The translations under genes were made by a program, and so were the position numbers. From NCBI GenBank assembly GCA_025360455.1, contig JANYCF010000034.1, positions 1 through 34,846 on the forward strand: a DNA stretch of 34,846 bases, in the 5' to 3' direction. The stretch comes from Opitutaceae bacterium (GTDB lineage: Bacteria > Verrucomicrobiota > Verrucomicrobiia > Opitutales > Opitutaceae). Shown here one piece after another: positions 32,460 through 34,846 of the stretch; within the stretch, counting starts at the first letter, position 1; every line of letters begins with the position of its first letter. The notes beneath the pieces were generated by a model, which was given only the letters and a program-made list of their open reading frames with translations, was not told the DNA's origin and searched no databases.

Positions 32460-32978
32460 ATGACTCTCGATCCCCTGTATGGACACTCGGCGTTGCGTCG
32501 TGGTCGATTCTCGCAATCTGGGGCGGGCTATTTCCTCACGATCTGCACGGAGGAGAAGCGCATCGGACTCTCTGATTCCTGTGTTGCTGATGCACTCTTG
32601 ACTGAAACCAAGGCCATGTCGGCTGATGGTACGTGGTCGCTGCGTTGCGCTGTGGTGATGCCCGATCACCTGCATTTGCTCATCGAGCTTGGGGTACGTC
32701 TCCCGCTGGCGAAAGCGGTACAAAGAATGAAGGCAAAAACCTCAGCGAAGCTGCGATCAGCTGAACTGCAATGGGCGCGAGGTTTCTTTGATCGGAAACT
32801 ACGGCCTGACGATGAGCTGTTGTCTCTTTTCCTCTATATTTACCTGAATCCGTATCGCGCTGGTTTGATCACTTCCGCCCAATCTTGGTCGTCGTACTAT
32901 TGTTGTGAGAACGACTGGAGTTGGTTTCGTGACCAGCTCGATCAAGATCGGCCGATACCCTCATGGCTTACTTTGTAG
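32460..32978 (+). CDS. REP-associated tyrosine transposase (RAYT-2, Y1_Tnp family)
   Basis: HUH-type MPDHLHLLIEL; C-terminal LFLYIYLNPYRAGL; flanked on both sides by near-identical family A REP elements. Confidence 0.9.
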   Translation: MTLDPLYGHSALRRGRFSQSGAGYFLTICTEEKRIGLSDSCVADALLTETKAMSADGTWSLRCAVVMPDHLHLLIELGVRLPLAKAVQRMKAKTSAKLRSAELQWARGFFDRKLRPDDELLSLFLYIYLNPYRAGLITSAQSWSSYYCCENDWSWFRDQLDQDRPIPSWLTL

Positions 32979-33068
32979 GAGCCTGTTTACAGGCGACTGC
33001 CTTGGTGGATTTTGTAGGAGCTTGCTTGCCAGCGATCATTCAGGTCGCCTGTAAACAGGCTCCTACAC
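32974..33068. repeat. REP element, family A, downstream of RAYT-2
   Basis: tGTAGgagcctgtttacaggcgactgccttgg...atcattcaggtcgcctgtaaacaggctcctacac; overlaps the RAYT-2 stop codon. Confidence 0.92.
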
Positions 33069-33071
33069 GAT

Positions 33072-34739
33072 ATGATCCCGCAAACTACTGTTGACCCCGC
33101 TCCCGATCCTTACGCGCCGCGCTTCACGCTTTGGCAGCGTAATCCGCAGCTTGGTTGGTCACTGGCGGTCTTCGTGCTCACGGTCGTACTGACCTACGTT
33201 TCTTTTCCTCCGATCTCAGGTGGGGAATTCGCTTTTGCTTTCGCTGTACCGGCTATTCTTTGGGCGCACCGCGCTCCGCCTTTTCGGATTTTTGCCCTGA
33301 CGGTACTCGGCGCCCAAGCGGTGGCGTGGATTGGTTTACTCGGCTGGTTGCATCATGTCACTTGGGTCGGACTTTTTTTGCTCGGCCCATTCATCGGTCT
33401 TTTAATTGGGGTGTGGTATCTGGCGGTGTGGTGGACGATGCCGCGGCTCCGTGGCCACCGGCAATTCGTCCGTATCATCGCCGTGTTTGGTCTGGCCGGA
33501 CTTTGGGTGGTGCTGGAGTGGACTAGGGGAATGATTTTTGGCGGATTTCCTTGGTTGTCTCTCGCCTCTTCACAATGGCTGCGACCCTTCATGTTGCAGA
33601 TGGCAGCTTATACCGGGGCTTGGGCGGTTTCTTTTGTGCTGATTGTTTTTAATCTGGGGATCGGTGCCTTTACGCACCGGGTTTTCTTTGAAGGCGTCGC
33701 GGGCCTGCGCAAACGTAGTCCGGAATTCACGATCTCCTTGTTGGTGCTGATGGGCGCGACTTTGCCTTATGTCGGTGATGTGTTGCATCAGCAGCGGCAT
33801 AAACTGCTCAGGGTGGCGCTGGTGCAGCCTTACATTCCGCAGGGTGAAAAATGGGATGGCGCCAAGGCCCAGGAAATCCTGCGCACGATTGAGAAAATTG
33901 CTTTTGATGCGAACGAAGCGAGTTTGCCCGACGTCATTTTCTGGCCGGAGGCTTCGGTGCCATGGCCGCTAAAGAAAGATCCGCTGATGGACGAATGGGT
34001 CGAGTCGGTGGCGCGTCGTACCGGGAAGCCGCTACTCCTTGGGGCCGTGGCTGTGGATAATCCCGGTGTGCCCAATGAGATTTGGCGCAACGGCGCGTTC
34101 GTGGTCGATCCCAAGTCGGGCGTACACTATCCGGGCTACGCTAAGCGTCACTTGGTGCCGTTTGGTGAATACATTCCGCTCCGTTCGGTCTTTGGTTGGT
34201 TGGAGAAAGTGGTTCCCATCGGAGGTGATTTTATTCCGGGTGATTCGGCGCAACCTTTGCCGTTGAAGGTGGGCAATGCCACGGTGTCGGTGGGCGTGCT
34301 GGTGTGCTATGAGGATTTGTTTCCTGCGCTGGCCTTGGAGAGTTCGCGCGCCGGAGCGGAGGTGTTGGCGGTGTTGACGAACGATGCCTGGTATGGCGAA
34401 GGCGGCGCGGCGTATCAGCATGCCGCGAGTTCGGTGTTGCGCGCCGTGGAAAACCGCCGGCCGGTGATTCGCTGCGGCAATGGCGGCTGGAGCGGTTGGA
34501 TCGATGAGTTTGGCAACATCCGCGCGAATCTCCGCGATGAGAACGATACGATCTATTTCCGCGGGCAAAAAACCGTGACGGTGACGCGGGATCAACGTTG
34601 GGTGGGGCGTGCCAGCTTTTATATGGAACACGGCGACTGGTTCGTGCCGCTCAGTGTCGGGTTCGTCCTCTTGGCATATTTCGTGGTGCGGTTGATGCGG
34701 CCGCCACCGATCCGGACGGATGGTGAAGCGGTGTTTTAA
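33072..34739 (+). CDS. lnt: Apolipoprotein N-acyltransferase
   Basis: N-terminal multi-TM region; C-terminal nitrilase-like domain: FWPEASVPW, KRHLVPFGEYIPLRSVFGW, VGVLVCYEDLFPALA, NDAWYGEGGAAYQH. Confidence 0.95.
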   Translation: MIPQTTVDPAPDPYAPRFTLWQRNPQLGWSLAVFVLTVVLTYVSFPPISGGEFAFAFAVPAILWAHRAPPFRIFALTVLGAQAVAWIGLLGWLHHVTWVGLFLLGPFIGLLIGVWYLAVWWTMPRLRGHRQFVRIIAVFGLAGLWVVLEWTRGMIFGGFPWLSLASSQWLRPFMLQMAAYTGAWAVSFVLIVFNLGIGAFTHRVFFEGVAGLRKRSPEFTISLLVLMGATLPYVGDVLHQQRHKLLRVALVQPYIPQGEKWDGAKAQEILRTIEKIAFDANEASLPDVIFWPEASVPWPLKKDPLMDEWVESVARRTGKPLLLGAVAVDNPGVPNEIWRNGAFVVDPKSGVHYPGYAKRHLVPFGEYIPLRSVFGWLEKVVPIGGDFIPGDSAQPLPLKVGNATVSVGVLVCYEDLFPALALESSRAGAEVLAVLTNDAWYGEGGAAYQHAASSVLRAVENRRPVIRCGNGGWSGWIDEFGNIRANLRDENDTIYFRGQKTVTVTRDQRWVGRASFYMEHGDWFVPLSVGFVLLAYFVVRLMRPPPIRTDGEAVF

Positions 34740-34774
34740 GCGAGATTTGAGCTCACTGCGGCATCAATTCTGTG

Positions 34775-34846
34775 GGTGGAGCGCGTTGCCCCCAACGCGC
34801 TGGTTTAAGAGCTGACAACATCAAGCGCGTTGGGGGCAACGCGCTC
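34775..34846. repeat. REP pair, family C-like, truncated by window end
   Basis: ggtggagcgcgttgcccccaacgcgc...gcgcgttgggggcaacgcgctc. Confidence 0.8.

Overview
This is a high-GC bacterial chromosomal window. The gene content and protein style suggest Verrucomicrobia, perhaps an Opitutaceae-like genome, but that is inference. It carries housekeeping genes: rpoC (5'-truncated at the window edge), divergent ppk1 and PPK2/PAP, acpS, nnr, dprA, a HIT protein, nrdR, trpG/pabA, tgt, a UDP-glucuronate decarboxylase-like SDR, secA and lnt. Two things stand out. (1) A roughly 10.7 kb minus-strand block (18223-28957) encodes three transglutaminase-like proteins, two circularly permuted ATP-grasp proteins and two alpha-E modules. 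One ATP-grasp/alpha-E pair is split and the other is fused. This looks like a duplicated peptide-ligase/transglutaminase system of the type predicted by comparative genomics but with unknown product. (2) There is a dense, multi-family population of REP/BIME-like palindromes with GTAG or GTGG heads. It includes two different REP-associated tyrosine transposases (RAYTs), each flanked by its own palindrome family. Some palindromes supply stop codons, some separate genes of the amidoligase block, and three lie in frame inside the nnr coding sequence. No rRNA, tRNA or CRISPR array was recognised.
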